Of a DNA stretch of 64,000 bases, positions 1 through 7,879 are shown piece after piece. Source of the stretch: Gemmatimonadota bacterium (lineage in GTDB: Bacteria > Gemmatimonadota > Gemmatimonadetes > Gemmatimonadales > Gemmatimonadaceae); assembly GCA_027307165.1 (NCBI GenBank), contig DAHUXM010000028.1:1-64000 (forward strand). The letters are read 5' to 3'. The position numbers and the translations under genes were made by a program. The notes beneath the pieces are model-generated. The model did not search any database. It saw only the letters and a list, made by a program, of their open reading frames with translations, and was not told the DNA's origin. The number at the start of each line of letters is the position of its first letter. The first letter of the stretch is position 1.

Positions 1-1
1 G

Positions 2-208
2 GACGGAAGCACGCCAGTCCTGCGTACGACGTCGACCTCGACGTCCTTGTCGGGCTACACCATGGCACAGGTCGGGTACGTGATGCTGGGCCTGAACTTC
101 AATCAGGTCCGGGCCGCGAACGAGAGCGAGGCTCTCTGGTATGGCCAGTGGGAAGTTGTCGACGGAGTCCAGCATCCCAACCCATTCGGACTCGCCGGCA
201 ACTACTGA
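2..208 (+). CDS. C-terminal end of an unidentified protein (5' end outside window)
   Basis: An open frame enters from the left edge and ends with TGA at 206-208, leaving 68 residues. The peptide is rich in Ser/Thr at the start (STSTSLSG) and ends in WEVVDGVQHPNPFGLAGNY. A strong hairpin terminator follows 25 bases later, which supports this being a true gene end. I do not recognise the family. The Ser/Thr-rich, charge-poor composition would suit an extracytoplasmic protein, but that is inference. Confidence 0.6.
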   Translation, partial: DGSTPVLRTTSTSTSLSGYTMAQVGYVMLGLNFNQVRAANESEALWYGQWEVVDGVQHPNPFGLAGNY

Positions 209-232
209 TCTCCCAACAGAACGACTGAAGAC

Positions 233-262
233 GGGGGCCTTGCTGCGTGCAGCAAGGCCCCC
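233..262 (+). terminator. Rho-independent-type hairpin after the first gene
   Basis: A perfect 14-bp stem (GGGGGCCTTGCTGC at 233-246, its complement at 249-262) closes on a two-base turn. It lies 25 bases past the stop codon of the partial gene. The following T tract is weak (ATCTTGTA), so efficiency is uncertain. Confidence 0.8.
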
Positions 263-334
263 ATCTTGTACGCACAACCGTCTCAATCGTCGACAGACAC
301 CAGCTAATTCAGGCCAGTATCAAGACATCACCGT

Positions 335-720
335 TTAGCGGCGCGATATCCAGCGGCAACTCATTGGAGCCGCGATGTAATGCTTCAGGACGTTCGGAAC
401 TTTCCGCGTGATCACAAGATTTGCACGCTTCCGGTTGCGCTCGGTTGAAGTTCTTGGTGTTGATGCAGCTCGTTGCGGTGCGTTCAATCTCTCTCGCTGC
501 AGCTCCTGCAGCCGCAGGTCGTTGATCGTGCGCCTCTCTTCGCGTACATGGACCAGCTGTGCCTTGCGCTCGTTTTTGGCCGGCTTCTGGATCTCCTCAG
601 TAATACTCCGCCGGCTGCAAGCGGGTCAGTCCAGCATGTAGCCGCTCTTCGTCGTAACGCTCACACAGCAGTCGATTGGGCGGCAGATCCAGCGAGATCA
701 TGCCTACGTCGCGCTCGCGG
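335..720 (-). pseudogene. Decayed C-terminus of a DDE/integrase-core transposase
   Basis: Read on the minus strand, 720 to 597 encodes a peptide with ERYDEERLHAGL followed by LQPAEYY, then a TGA stop at 599-597 and GDPEA. This is the usual C-terminal signature of integrase-core (IS3/IS481-type) transposases, where the next residue after YY is normally R (CGA to TGA would explain the stop). A one-base frame change then gives a basic coiled segment (KNERKAQLVHVREERRTIND, continuing to RERLN), also typical of these tails, and the frame closes with TAA at 337-335. The catalytic DDE core is absent. No inverted repeats were found around it, so this is a scar, not a mobile element. The plus-strand open frames over this stretch are shadows. 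Confidence 0.6.
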
Positions 721-894
721 GTCCAAATTCCAAAGCCACGCGCCGAATCTTAGCCGGCGCGACACCGCTTGTTGTCACCCCATCGACCCCCGCCCATCGC
801 GTCACCCTAACCGCCCCAATACGAGACGTACCCGGCCAGTCGACCCCGTGCCCGAGAAAATCTGTAAACCATGATTTCCTGCGAATAACAGGAG

Positions 895-924
895 TTGCCG
901 GGGGCGGACCGCTTTGCCTATAAT
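895..924 (+). promoter_or_regulatory. Sigma-70-type promoter for the Trm112/methyltransferase gene
   Basis: TTGCCG at 895-900 and a perfect TATAAT at 919-924 are 18 bases apart. The start codon at 993 follows with a GGAAGGTG ribosome site at about 981-988. The stretch 721-894 shows nothing else recognisable. Confidence 0.55.
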
Positions 925-992
925 GCAGCGGGAACCGTCACAAACCGAGCGGTACGCAGCTCCCACTTAGACTTTCACCTGGAAGGTGACCC

Positions 993-2159
993 ATGTGGAG
1001 TCGACTTACCGAGTGGCTCAGCTGTCCAGCGTGCGGCGGTCACTTGAGCGTCGACACGTTTGTTGAAGAGCGTGCGAATATTTCAGACCACGATCGAGCG
1101 TTGGCTGTCGAGCGCGGTATTCTCGACGGGGATTTCAACCGCTATATCGAGGCCGGACTGCTCGCGTGCTCGAACTGCAAGACCTACTTCCCAATCATGC
1201 ATGGACTGCCAGTTCTAGTTCCGTACACGACGCCCATTCATCACGAATTTAGTGGCGCGTTCAGTGACCACCTCACCAAGTACCCGGATTACCACTTTCC
1301 CAACTCGGCACCCGTTAGTGGAGAACAGTTCGTAATGAATTCGTTCTCTACAGAGTGGCTCGCGTACGAGTACGACGGAGTCATTTGGGATTTGAGCTAT
1401 GAAGATCACGAGAAGCGCCTCCTGAGTGAACTCGGCCCCGACGCGCTCAAAGCTGGTAGACACGGCACCTTCCTCGAAGTTGGTTGCGGTATCGGGCTGT
1501 CAACTTTTTTCGCCGCCAAGAATATGGAGTGCGACGCAATAGGCGTTGATCTGAGCCTCGCCGTACTCGTCGCGACCAAGCATTTTCGCGACAATCCATT
1601 CCTCCATTTTGTTCAGGCGTCTGCTTTCAGCATTCCACTGAAGAAGGAAGTCGCAGACGTCATCTACACTCACGGTGTACTCCATCACACATACTCGACA
1701 GAGAAAGCGGTGAAGGCAGTGGGTCCACACTGCCGCGAGAACGGATGGATGTACGTCTGGTTGTATGGCTCCGGATCGAAAGGCGGCAGCGTTGCGCGAC
1801 GCATCGCGTTCCATCTCGAAGAAGCAACCCGTCCGATGATTGCGCGCAATCTCGCATCGCCAATCTCGCGCGCAGCACTCGGTACGCTCTCATTCGCGTA
1901 CTTGCTTGTTAATACCCTTCATCGTGTGAAAGACCCGACCGTGGAGAAGTACGACTACGGAAAGGCACTCCACGCCGCGCGGGACCGCTTTACGCCGCTC
2001 TACGCTCATCGTCACGACTATCCCGAAGTCGCGGCGTGGTTCCAGGATCTCGGATTCGAGGACATCGCCGAGGTTGACTGGCGAACGATGCCAACGGCGA
2101 ACGAGGATAACTATCGACGTAACACCGGCGTCCGTGGGCGTCGGGGACGTACAGCGTGA
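993..2159 (+). CDS. Trm112-like zinc-ribbon plus class I SAM methyltransferase
   Basis: A 388-residue cytoplasmic protein. The N-terminus carries two Cys pairs (CPACGG near residue 11 and CSNCKTYFPI near residue 57, followed by HGLPVLVP), the pattern of the Trm112/UPF0434 domain. From about residue 155 there is a Rossmann methyltransferase: GTFLEVGCGIGLS (motif I), IGVDLS (motif II) and ADVIYTHGVLHH (motif IV). This combination is common in polysaccharide and natural-product loci, where it methylates sugars or lipids; the substrate here cannot be read. The start is supported by GGAAGGTG and a TATAAT box upstream. It is the first intact gene of the glycan locus and is probably transcribed alone. 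Confidence 0.75.
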   Translation: MWSRLTEWLSCPACGGHLSVDTFVEERANISDHDRALAVERGILDGDFNRYIEAGLLACSNCKTYFPIMHGLPVLVPYTTPIHHEFSGAFSDHLTKYPDYHFPNSAPVSGEQFVMNSFSTEWLAYEYDGVIWDLSYEDHEKRLLSELGPDALKAGRHGTFLEVGCGIGLSTFFAAKNMECDAIGVDLSLAVLVATKHFRDNPFLHFVQASAFSIPLKKEVADVIYTHGVLHHTYSTEKAVKAVGPHCRENGWMYVWLYGSGSKGGSVARRIAFHLEEATRPMIARNLASPISRAALGTLSFAYLLVNTLHRVKDPTVEKYDYGKALHAARDRFTPLYAHRHDYPEVAAWFQDLGFEDIAEVDWRTMPTANEDNYRRNTGVRGRRGRTA

Positions 2160-2573
2160 TCGTGCATTACCCCTGTTGATCACTCTCTCGCGCTCTGCGT
2201 TGATTTACGTGACCCGCAGCGCAGAGTGCAGGCACGGGGTGTACACCGACGGCGGTTGTTTTCAGTCCGGCCATCGATAGCGAATCCACGGTGCCCCGAC
2301 GCGGCAATAGAAATCACTTTATTCACGTGGCGCCAACATCCCTGGGCCGGACAATACCACCGGCCCGTCCTTCACCGACAACATCGGCGCCTTCAGCACA
2401 CCCAACTTACCTACGCTACCGCAAGACTAACCCCAAACAGTAGAACACCGTAGACACCCGCTCGGTCAAGTGCTGGTACATGCCTGGGTCTCACAACCAG
2501 CGCCTTCCTGAAGGCCGACACCGGTTCGCCCCGCTCCCTTTCTGCCAACCCGGTAGCCAAGTATCTATATGCC
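2160..2573. other. Gene-free stretch
   Basis: No supported gene. A weak dyad CTCTGCG (2193-2199) and CGCAGAG (2220-2226) could act as a terminator for the upstream gene. No convincing -35/-10 pair was found before asnB. Confidence 0.5.
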
Positions 2574-4508
2574 ATGTGTGGATTGACTGGTTGCTGGGGC
2601 CGTCCCGCGTCGGCCGAAACGCTCGAGCGCGACGCGGCATGCATGTGCCGCGCCATACAACACCGGGGCCCCGACGATGGCGGGGTGTGGACGGACCCTG
2701 AGCTGGGTGTCGCACTGGGCTTCCGCCGCCTCGCCATCATCGACGTGTCACCGGCGGGCCACCAGCCAATGGCCTCCGAAACGGGACGCTACGTGGCCAC
2801 TTTCAACGGCGAGATCTATAATTTCGCGGCCATCCGCGCGTCACTTGGCGACACCATCCACTGGCGCGGCCACTCGGACACGGAAGTGCTGCTCGCGGCC
2901 ATCGAGCGGTGGGGACTTACACCTGCCATCGAACGCTGCTCCGGAATGTTCGCAATCGCCCTGTGGGACCGTCAGGAGCGCGCCCTGCACCTCATCCGCG
3001 ACAGGCTCGGCGAGAAGCCGATGTACTACGGCTCGTTCGATGGCACCCTGCTCTTTGGCTCCGAGCTCAAGGCCCTGCGTGCGCATCCTGCGTGGCGCGG
3101 CACAATCGACAGGGCCGCTCTCTCGTTGTATCTCCGTCACAATTATGTTCCCGCGCCCTACAGTATCTACGAGAACGTCCGCAAGGTCGTGCCGGGCACC
3201 ATCGCCACCTTCCGCGATCCGGCCGTCGAGCCAGAGATAACGACTTACTGGTCCGCGTTGGAGGTCGCCGAGCGAGGGGTGCGCAATCCCCTTTCCGGCG
3301 ATGACGCTGAATCCGTCACGCAGCTCGAATCACTCATGCGTCGCGTGATCGGAGACGAGATGGTATCCGATGTACCACTCGGCGCGTTCCTCTCCGGAGG
3401 TGTCGATTCATCGGCGCTCGTTGCAGTGATGCAGGCGGACAGCACCCAACCGGTCAAGACGTTCACTATCGGTTTCGACGAGGCCGCGCACAACGAAGCA
3501 CCGCACGCCGAGGCCGTGGCGAGGCACCTCGGCACGCAACACACGGAATTGTACGTCACCCCGCAGGACGCGATGGACGTGATTCCACGTCTGCCGCAGA
3601 TATACGACGAGCCGTTCGCGGACTCATCGCAGATCCCCACGTTTCTCGTGGCGCAGCTCGCACGCCAGCACGTCACGGTCAGTCTTTCCGGAGAGGGCGG
3701 CGACGAGCTGTTCGCCGGATACAACAGGTACTTCTGGGGTGAGCGCCTCTGGCGCCGGCTCGAGCGCGTGCCGCGCGCTGCACGGTCGATGATTGGACGC
3801 ACGCTGCTTGGCGTTTCACCCGCAAGCTGGGACTCGGCGTTCGAGGCAGCGTCGCCGATCCTGCCGAAGCGTTTTCACACCGCGACACCCGGTGGCAAGG
3901 TTCACAAGGTTGCTGCATTCATGTCGGCTGATTCGTCGGACGCATTGTATCGTGGCCTGATGACACACTGGCGCGACCCCAGAGCCATTACGTCGGCCGC
4001 TGAGCCCGAGACCGTGCTGACTCGAACGGGGGGACAGCCGTCGTTCGACGGAGTGGTGAACCGGATGCGCTACTTCGACACGGTGAGCGAGCTCCCCGAC
4101 GACATTCTCGTCAAGGTCGATCGCGCGACGATGGCAGTGAGCCTCGAGTCGCGCGCGCCATTTCTGCATCCCGACATCGTCGAGTTCGCGTGGCGCATTC
4201 CGCCGTCGCAGCAGGTGCGCGATGGTCAGGGCAAGTGGCTGTTGCGGCAGGTGCTCTACAAGTACGTGCCGCGCGAGCTGATAGAGCGCCCCAAGATGGG
4301 CTTCGGCGTGCCAATCGCAAGCTGGCTGCGCGGTCCACTACGCGAATGGGCCGACGCTCTGATCGCGGAGGACCGCCTGCGGCGCGAGGGGTATCTCGCG
4401 CCGGAGTTGATCCGTCAGGCATGGGACGATCATCAGGCCGGAGTCACCGACAACTCACACCTGCTCTGGGGCGTGCTGATGTTCCAGGCGTGGCTGGAGA
4501 CACAGTAG
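2574..4508 (+). CDS. asnB: Asparagine synthase, glutamine-hydrolysing
   Basis: A 644-residue two-domain amidotransferase that makes asparagine from aspartate, ATP and glutamine. The N-terminus is MCGLTGCWG, so Cys2 becomes the Ntn glutaminase nucleophile after Met removal, which fixes the start at 2574. Class II glutaminase motifs follow (RGPDDGG, FNGEIYNF, SDTEVLL). The synthetase half has the PP-loop FLSGGVDSS (residues 273-281) and SLSGEGGDELFAGYNRY, and MGFGVPI near the C-terminus. Glycan loci often carry such enzymes (AsnB/WbpS type) that amidate sugar acids or other acceptors, so a role in decorating the polysaccharide is possible. No clear Shine-Dalgarno precedes the start. Confidence 0.88.
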   Translation: MCGLTGCWGRPASAETLERDAACMCRAIQHRGPDDGGVWTDPELGVALGFRRLAIIDVSPAGHQPMASETGRYVATFNGEIYNFAAIRASLGDTIHWRGHSDTEVLLAAIERWGLTPAIERCSGMFAIALWDRQERALHLIRDRLGEKPMYYGSFDGTLLFGSELKALRAHPAWRGTIDRAALSLYLRHNYVPAPYSIYENVRKVVPGTIATFRDPAVEPEITTYWSALEVAERGVRNPLSGDDAESVTQLESLMRRVIGDEMVSDVPLGAFLSGGVDSSALVAVMQADSTQPVKTFTIGFDEAAHNEAPHAEAVARHLGTQHTELYVTPQDAMDVIPRLPQIYDEPFADSSQIPTFLVAQLARQHVTVSLSGEGGDELFAGYNRYFWGERLWRRLERVPRAARSMIGRTLLGVSPASWDSAFEAASPILPKRFHTATPGGKVHKVAAFMSADSSDALYRGLMTHWRDPRAITSAAEPETVLTRTGGQPSFDGVVNRMRYFDTVSELPDDILVKVDRATMAVSLESRAPFLHPDIVEFAWRIPPSQQVRDGQGKWLLRQVLYKYVPRELIERPKMGFGVPIASWLRGPLREWADALIAEDRLRREGYLAPELIRQAWDDHQAGVTDNSHLLWGVLMFQAWLETQ

Positions 4509-4517
4509 GGCAAAGTT

Positions 4518-4621
4518 CGTCATTCCCGCGAAAGCGGGAATCCATCTGCTGCCGACCGACTTCGTGGTGTCATCGCACTCTGAGATGGATAACATGGATT
4601 CCCGCTTTCGCGGGAATGACG
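4518..4621. repeat. REPIN-like element, copy 1 (104 bp)
   Basis: Two 27-bp arms in perfect inverted orientation (4518-4544 and 4595-4621) flank a 50-base centre. Each arm is itself a hairpin, CATTCCCGCGAAAGCGGGAAT. A second element of exactly the same length lies at 55892-55995 and differs at about a dozen central positions, with identical arms. No coding capacity. Confidence 0.85.
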
Positions 4622-4629
4622 AGGGAAGC

Positions 4630-4738
4630 ATGGATTCCCGAGGCGCGGATGCATCCGCGCCCTACAGCGGGAATGACGAAGGACACATGGATTCCCGAGG
4701 CGCGGATGCATATCCGCGCCCTACAGCGGGAATGACGA
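4630..4738. repeat. Two tandem 50-52 bp palindromic units
   Basis: Units at 4630-4679 and 4687-4738 start ATGGATTCCCGAGGCGCGGA and end CAGCGGGAATGACGA. Each nests a palindrome (GGCGCGGATGCATCCGCGCC in the first; with an AT insertion in the second) inside ATTCCCG/CGGGAAT outer arms, so each folds as a long cruciform. They fill the space between the convergent asnB and epsI genes and could act as a transcription barrier. A diverged copy sits at 41886-41934. Confidence 0.8.
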
Positions 4739-4745
4739 CTCAGGC

Positions 4746-5417
4746 TTACGCCCCCGGCGCCGCCGGTAGCGAGTTATTGAGCGGGAGCGCGATGTTCTCG
4801 GCGAAGCGCGCGGCAAGCGAGTCTGGCGAAAGTCCCGTGTTCGCAACTGCCGCGGTATCGCCCTTCACGAGTGGAACGATGATGCGCACGAGAGCTTCCT
4901 CGTCGCGATGCGTCATGAGAGCATCCCACATCGCGCGCATCTTCAGATCCCCCTGCCCCGCGGTAATTCTTCCGCGACCCTGAAACCAGTAGTACACCAG
5001 GATCCGATTCGGGCCGTTCGCAAGTATGAAGCGGTTTACGTTGACCGGTTTTCCACCGATCGGTATCGTCGCTAGCTGCTCGCCGACCGGCGTCCAGCCC
5101 GACCCGGGAAGACACAGCGAAGGCGAGTGCATTCGCTTGTCGCCCTGCTGCGTTGCATGATAGCCCACGTAGAGATTGATCCCTTCGTTTGCATTGAGCA
5201 TGTAGACGCGATTCACGTAGTCCGACACACCCGATTTGCTCACTTCGTCAGCACCGATCGCAACGTCGCTGTACGGCGCGCCCATGAACGACGCGGGTAG
5301 CGCTGCAGCGAGCGGTTTCCGAAGAGGTGTGGGCTGCGGCGTGCCAACGAGCAGCGTCACTGCTGTTCCGGCCGCGAGCGCGCTGGCTGGAAGAAACTTC
5401 GCAACGATGTCAAGCAT
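4746..5417 (-). CDS. epsI: EpsI-family exosortase-associated protein
   Basis: About 223 residues with an N-terminal hydrophobic segment (FLPASALAAGTAVTLLVG) and the EpsI domain; HSPSLCLPGSGW is its hallmark, near residue 105. EpsI proteins accompany exosortases in EPS loci and are exported; their biochemical role is not settled. The ATG at 5417 is preceded by GGAGG at good spacing and overlaps the end of the exosortase gene by 8 bases, so the pair is translationally coupled. An in-frame ATG at 5432 is the alternative. The C-terminus (ALPLNNSLPAAPGA) ends at the edge of a repeat cluster. Confidence 0.8.
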   Translation of the reverse strand: MLDIVAKFLPASALAAGTAVTLLVGTPQPTPLRKPLAAALPASFMGAPYSDVAIGADEVSKSGVSDYVNRVYMLNANEGINLYVGYHATQQGDKRMHSPSLCLPGSGWTPVGEQLATIPIGGKPVNVNRFILANGPNRILVYYWFQGRGRITAGQGDLKMRAMWDALMTHRDEEALVRIIVPLVKGDTAAVANTGLSPDSLAARFAENIALPLNNSLPAAPGA

Positions 5418-6282
5418 TTGCCTTGCCTCCAAAACGACCTTCGACGCGCAGGAACAACCACGTCAGCAGCGCCAGTATCGATAGTGAGATCAGGAACAGC
5501 AGATATCCTTCCGTGAGGTGCATGAATCCCTCGCCGAGCTTGGGATCCACGAAGAAAACGAGGAATCCAGTCATGAAGATTCTGATTCCGTTGACGAAGA
5601 TCGCAAGGCCGACGGCAAGCGCTACCATGAGGATTCTGCTCAGCGGGTATTTCAGGAACAGCGCGCCGACCAGAATTGCCATGCTGAGGAGCGCAGTGAG
5701 CGAGCGCAATCCGCTGCACGCCTCGCTCACGAACAGCGTGTGACCTGGAAGTCGGATGACGTTGCCGGAGAGCAGCACCGGGATGTGCCGCCACGACAGC
5801 ATCGCCGCGCCCATTTTTGCGGCGATTTCCTGGAGTGGCAGCGTCATCGACGCGATGATCGATTCCGGAAGTGGAATGGTCAGTGCGAAGAGAAGGAACG
5901 GAAGCCACCAGGCCATGACCTGGCGCCAGCCGACAAACCAGAGCGTCAATCCGACGAGCGCCATGAACAGTGCAGCGCGTGGAATCGTCTCGACGCCGGC
6001 AACGCGCCCGAAAAGGCTTGCGACCACGGCGACCAGGATGATGATCGCGCCGGCCCATCGCGCCGGCTGGGAGTCCGCGATGACGCCGGACTTCCATGCC
6101 AGCCAGACCGCGACAGGCGCAATCAGAATGCCGTGCGCGGCGTCCGGAATCGTGAGCCACGCGACGATGAGGCCGTAGATGACGGGGGCAAAGCAGGCGA
6201 GGAACAATCCCGAAGTCACCCAGCCGAGCGGCGCACCCTTGATCCTCGTCCGGATTGCAGGGATGGTCAGGGCTATGGTCAC
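5410..6282 (-). CDS. Exosortase (membrane transpeptidase/processing enzyme)
   Basis: A 290-residue polytopic inner-membrane protein with about eight membrane segments. It has the three exosortase catalytic residues: Cys189 in SEACSGLRSL, Arg234 in VNGIRIF, and His255 in FMHLTEG. Exosortases recognise C-terminal sorting signals (PEP-CTERM type) and in many bacteria are encoded inside EPS loci next to EpsI, as here. The start is GTG at 6282 with GGATGAG upstream. It forms a two-gene operon with the EpsI gene. No protein with a PEP-CTERM-like tail was seen in this window, so the substrate must be elsewhere or the enzyme serves the polysaccharide pathway itself. Confidence 0.88.
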   Translation of the reverse strand: MTIALTIPAIRTRIKGAPLGWVTSGLFLACFAPVIYGLIVAWLTIPDAAHGILIAPVAVWLAWKSGVIADSQPARWAGAIIILVAVVASLFGRVAGVETIPRAALFMALVGLTLWFVGWRQVMAWWLPFLLFALTIPLPESIIASMTLPLQEIAAKMGAAMLSWRHIPVLLSGNVIRLPGHTLFVSEACSGLRSLTALLSMAILVGALFLKYPLSRILMVALAVGLAIFVNGIRIFMTGFLVFFVDPKLGEGFMHLTEGYLLFLISLSILALLTWLFLRVEGRFGGKANA

Positions 6283-6375
6283 GACTGACTCATCCGTACA
6301 GAATCGCCGATATTAGTTGTTGTAGAATCCATTTGCACGTAGTATGTTCGCTGGCACTCCAACCTCTCCTTCCGC

Positions 6376-6897
6376 ATGGAAACAAACAAGCCGCTGGCCC
6401 GCGCGGGGTATCTTCTGGCCGCCCTTCTGGTCATCATCCCCCTTTCCGACCTTACCGCACAGCTCCTGCCACTTCGGCTCAGCGACGAGCGCTGGCGCTT
6501 CGGGGCAGTCGGGCAACTGAGCAACATCCTTCTGGTACCGCTGCTCGGACTGATGCTCCTGATTGCGGTTGCGACGTACACTGATGGTAGACGAGTCAAG
6601 AGAGTGATCGGCGCAATCTGCGCGATTCTGGCGCTTGCCGTGGGAGCTCTCACTGTGCTCTTCATCCTGGACTACTTTCAGGTCCGAACAATGATTACAC
6701 CCAAGTTCCAGCAAACGACCGCTGTAGCCAGCACGACCGCCATCATAAAGAACGTCCTCACCATCATCACTCTGTTCCTGCTGAGTAGAGCTGGCTTTGC
6801 TGGCCCGAAAGTAAGCACGGTCAGAAAGGTCGCTCCCCCGTCGGCGCCGTCGTCGACGCCTCTAATTCCGCTGACCGGCGGTGCGCGAGTTGAGTAA
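6376..6897 (+). CDS. Small polytopic membrane protein of unknown function
   Basis: 173 residues with about four membrane helices (AGYLLAALLVIIPLSDL, NILLVPLLGLMLLIAVATY, VIGAICAILALAVGALTVLF, and one near residue 135) and a soluble Ser/Pro-rich tail. I do not recognise the family. It diverges from the exosortase gene across a 93-base gap, and its last 77 bases overlap the 3' end of the convergent GT2 gene. The protein reads as genuine because the helices are well formed and it starts soon after the shared intergenic region. Position suggests a role beside the exosortase or glycosyltransferases; that is inference. Confidence 0.6.
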   Translation: METNKPLARAGYLLAALLVIIPLSDLTAQLLPLRLSDERWRFGAVGQLSNILLVPLLGLMLLIAVATYTDGRRVKRVIGAICAILALAVGALTVLFILDYFQVRTMITPKFQQTTAVASTTAIIKNVLTIITLFLLSRAGFAGPKVSTVRKVAPPSAPSSTPLIPLTGGARVE

Positions 6898-7879
6898 ACA
6901 AATGATTCGGGGCGTTGTCGAGCGCCCCGAATCCCTTCAGCTCCCTTACCAGATATAACGGCCGCTGCTTCACCTCGTCATAGATCCGGCCGACATACTC
7001 GCCCACCACGCCAAGAACGGTGAGCTGTACTCCGCCGATGAACGACATCAGCACCGTGATCGACGCCCAGCCGGATATCGCATACATGCCGGACAGCTTG
7101 ATGACGATCGCCCCGATACCGGCCACAAAGGAAAAAATCGAGACGAGAAAGCCGATCTGAAGCACCATCCTGAGCGGCGCCGTCGAAAAGCTGATGATCC
7201 CGTCGAAGGCCAGGCGCACGAGCTTGGAGAGAGGCCATTTGGTAGTCCCCGCAAACCGTCCGGGCCGCACGTACGAAACCCCTATCTGCTTGAATCCTAT
7301 CCAGCCGAACATACCCCGCACGTAGCGATTCCGCTCGCGCATCGACCTGAAAGCATCGAGCGCACGCCGGTCAACCAGCCGGAAATCGCCGACGTCGAGC
7401 GGAACGTCGACGTCGCTGATGCGGCGGAGCGTCCGGTAGAACAGCCTCGATGACTGCCTCTTGAACCAGGTCTCGTTGATGCGCCTGTCTCGCTTCGCGT
7501 AGACCATGTCGTAGCCCTCGCGCCAGCGGGCAGCCATCTCCACGACCAGTTCCGGCGGGTCCTGCAGATCGGCATCCAGGAGCACCACTGCCTCGCCTGT
7601 CGCGAGGTCGAGACCGGCGCTCACGGCGACTTCCTTCCCGAAATTTCTCGAGAAGTGAACTGCCTTGAAACGCGGATCCAGAGCGTTGAGCTCCAGCATC
7701 AACGGATAGCTGTTGTCGCGGCTGCCGTCGTCCACCAGAACGGCCTCTGAAGGACCGTCGAGCGTGTCCATCACAGCAACGATTCGCCGGTGGAGCTCTG
7801 GCAGGACCTCTTCTTCGTTATAGACCGGAATCACGAAGGAGTAGGTGGGATTCTGCTCGTGCTGGTAGACGGTGCTCAT
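6821..7879 (-). CDS. GT2 glycosyltransferase, polyprenyl-phosphate sugar synthase type
   Basis: About 352 residues. The N-terminal GT-A domain has SFVIPVYNEEEVLPEL, VLVDDGSRDNS and LLDADLQDPPE (the metal-binding DxD region), followed by two C-terminal membrane helices (LQIGFLVSIFSFVAGIGAIVI; ITVLMSFIGGVQLTVLGVV). This is the DPM1/GtrB/ArnC layout: it loads a sugar onto undecaprenyl phosphate at the inner face. The ATG at 7879 overlaps the TGA of the upstream GT39-like gene (ATGA), so the two are coupled. That neighbour uses such lipid-linked donors, which fits a donor-synthase/transferase pair. A longer frame upstream is read-through of the neighbour and is not used. Confidence 0.85.
   Translation of the reverse strand: MSTVYQHEQNPTYSFVIPVYNEEEVLPELHRRIVAVMDTLDGPSEAVLVDDGSRDNSYPLMLELNALDPRFKAVHFSRNFGKEVAVSAGLDLATGEAVVLLDADLQDPPELVVEMAARWREGYDMVYAKRDRRINETWFKRQSSRLFYRTLRRISDVDVPLDVGDFRLVDRRALDAFRSMRERNRYVRGMFGWIGFKQIGVSYVRPGRFAGTTKWPLSKLVRLAFDGIISFSTAPLRMVLQIGFLVSIFSFVAGIGAIVIKLSGMYAISGWASITVLMSFIGGVQLTVLGVVGEYVGRIYDEVKQRPLYLVRELKGFGALDNAPNHLFTQLAHRRSAELEASTTAPTGERPF

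Noticed and set aside
473-874. 133-residue plus-strand frame
   Set aside because: It lies antisense to the decayed transposase tail and has no ribosome site or motif.
2311-2430. Short plus-strand frame containing NIPGPDNTTGPSF
   Set aside because: Only about 40 residues, no start or ribosome site, and no family recognised.
5518-6288. 256-residue plus-strand frame rich in charged residues
   Set aside because: It is the antisense of the exosortase gene; its composition mirrors the membrane helices.
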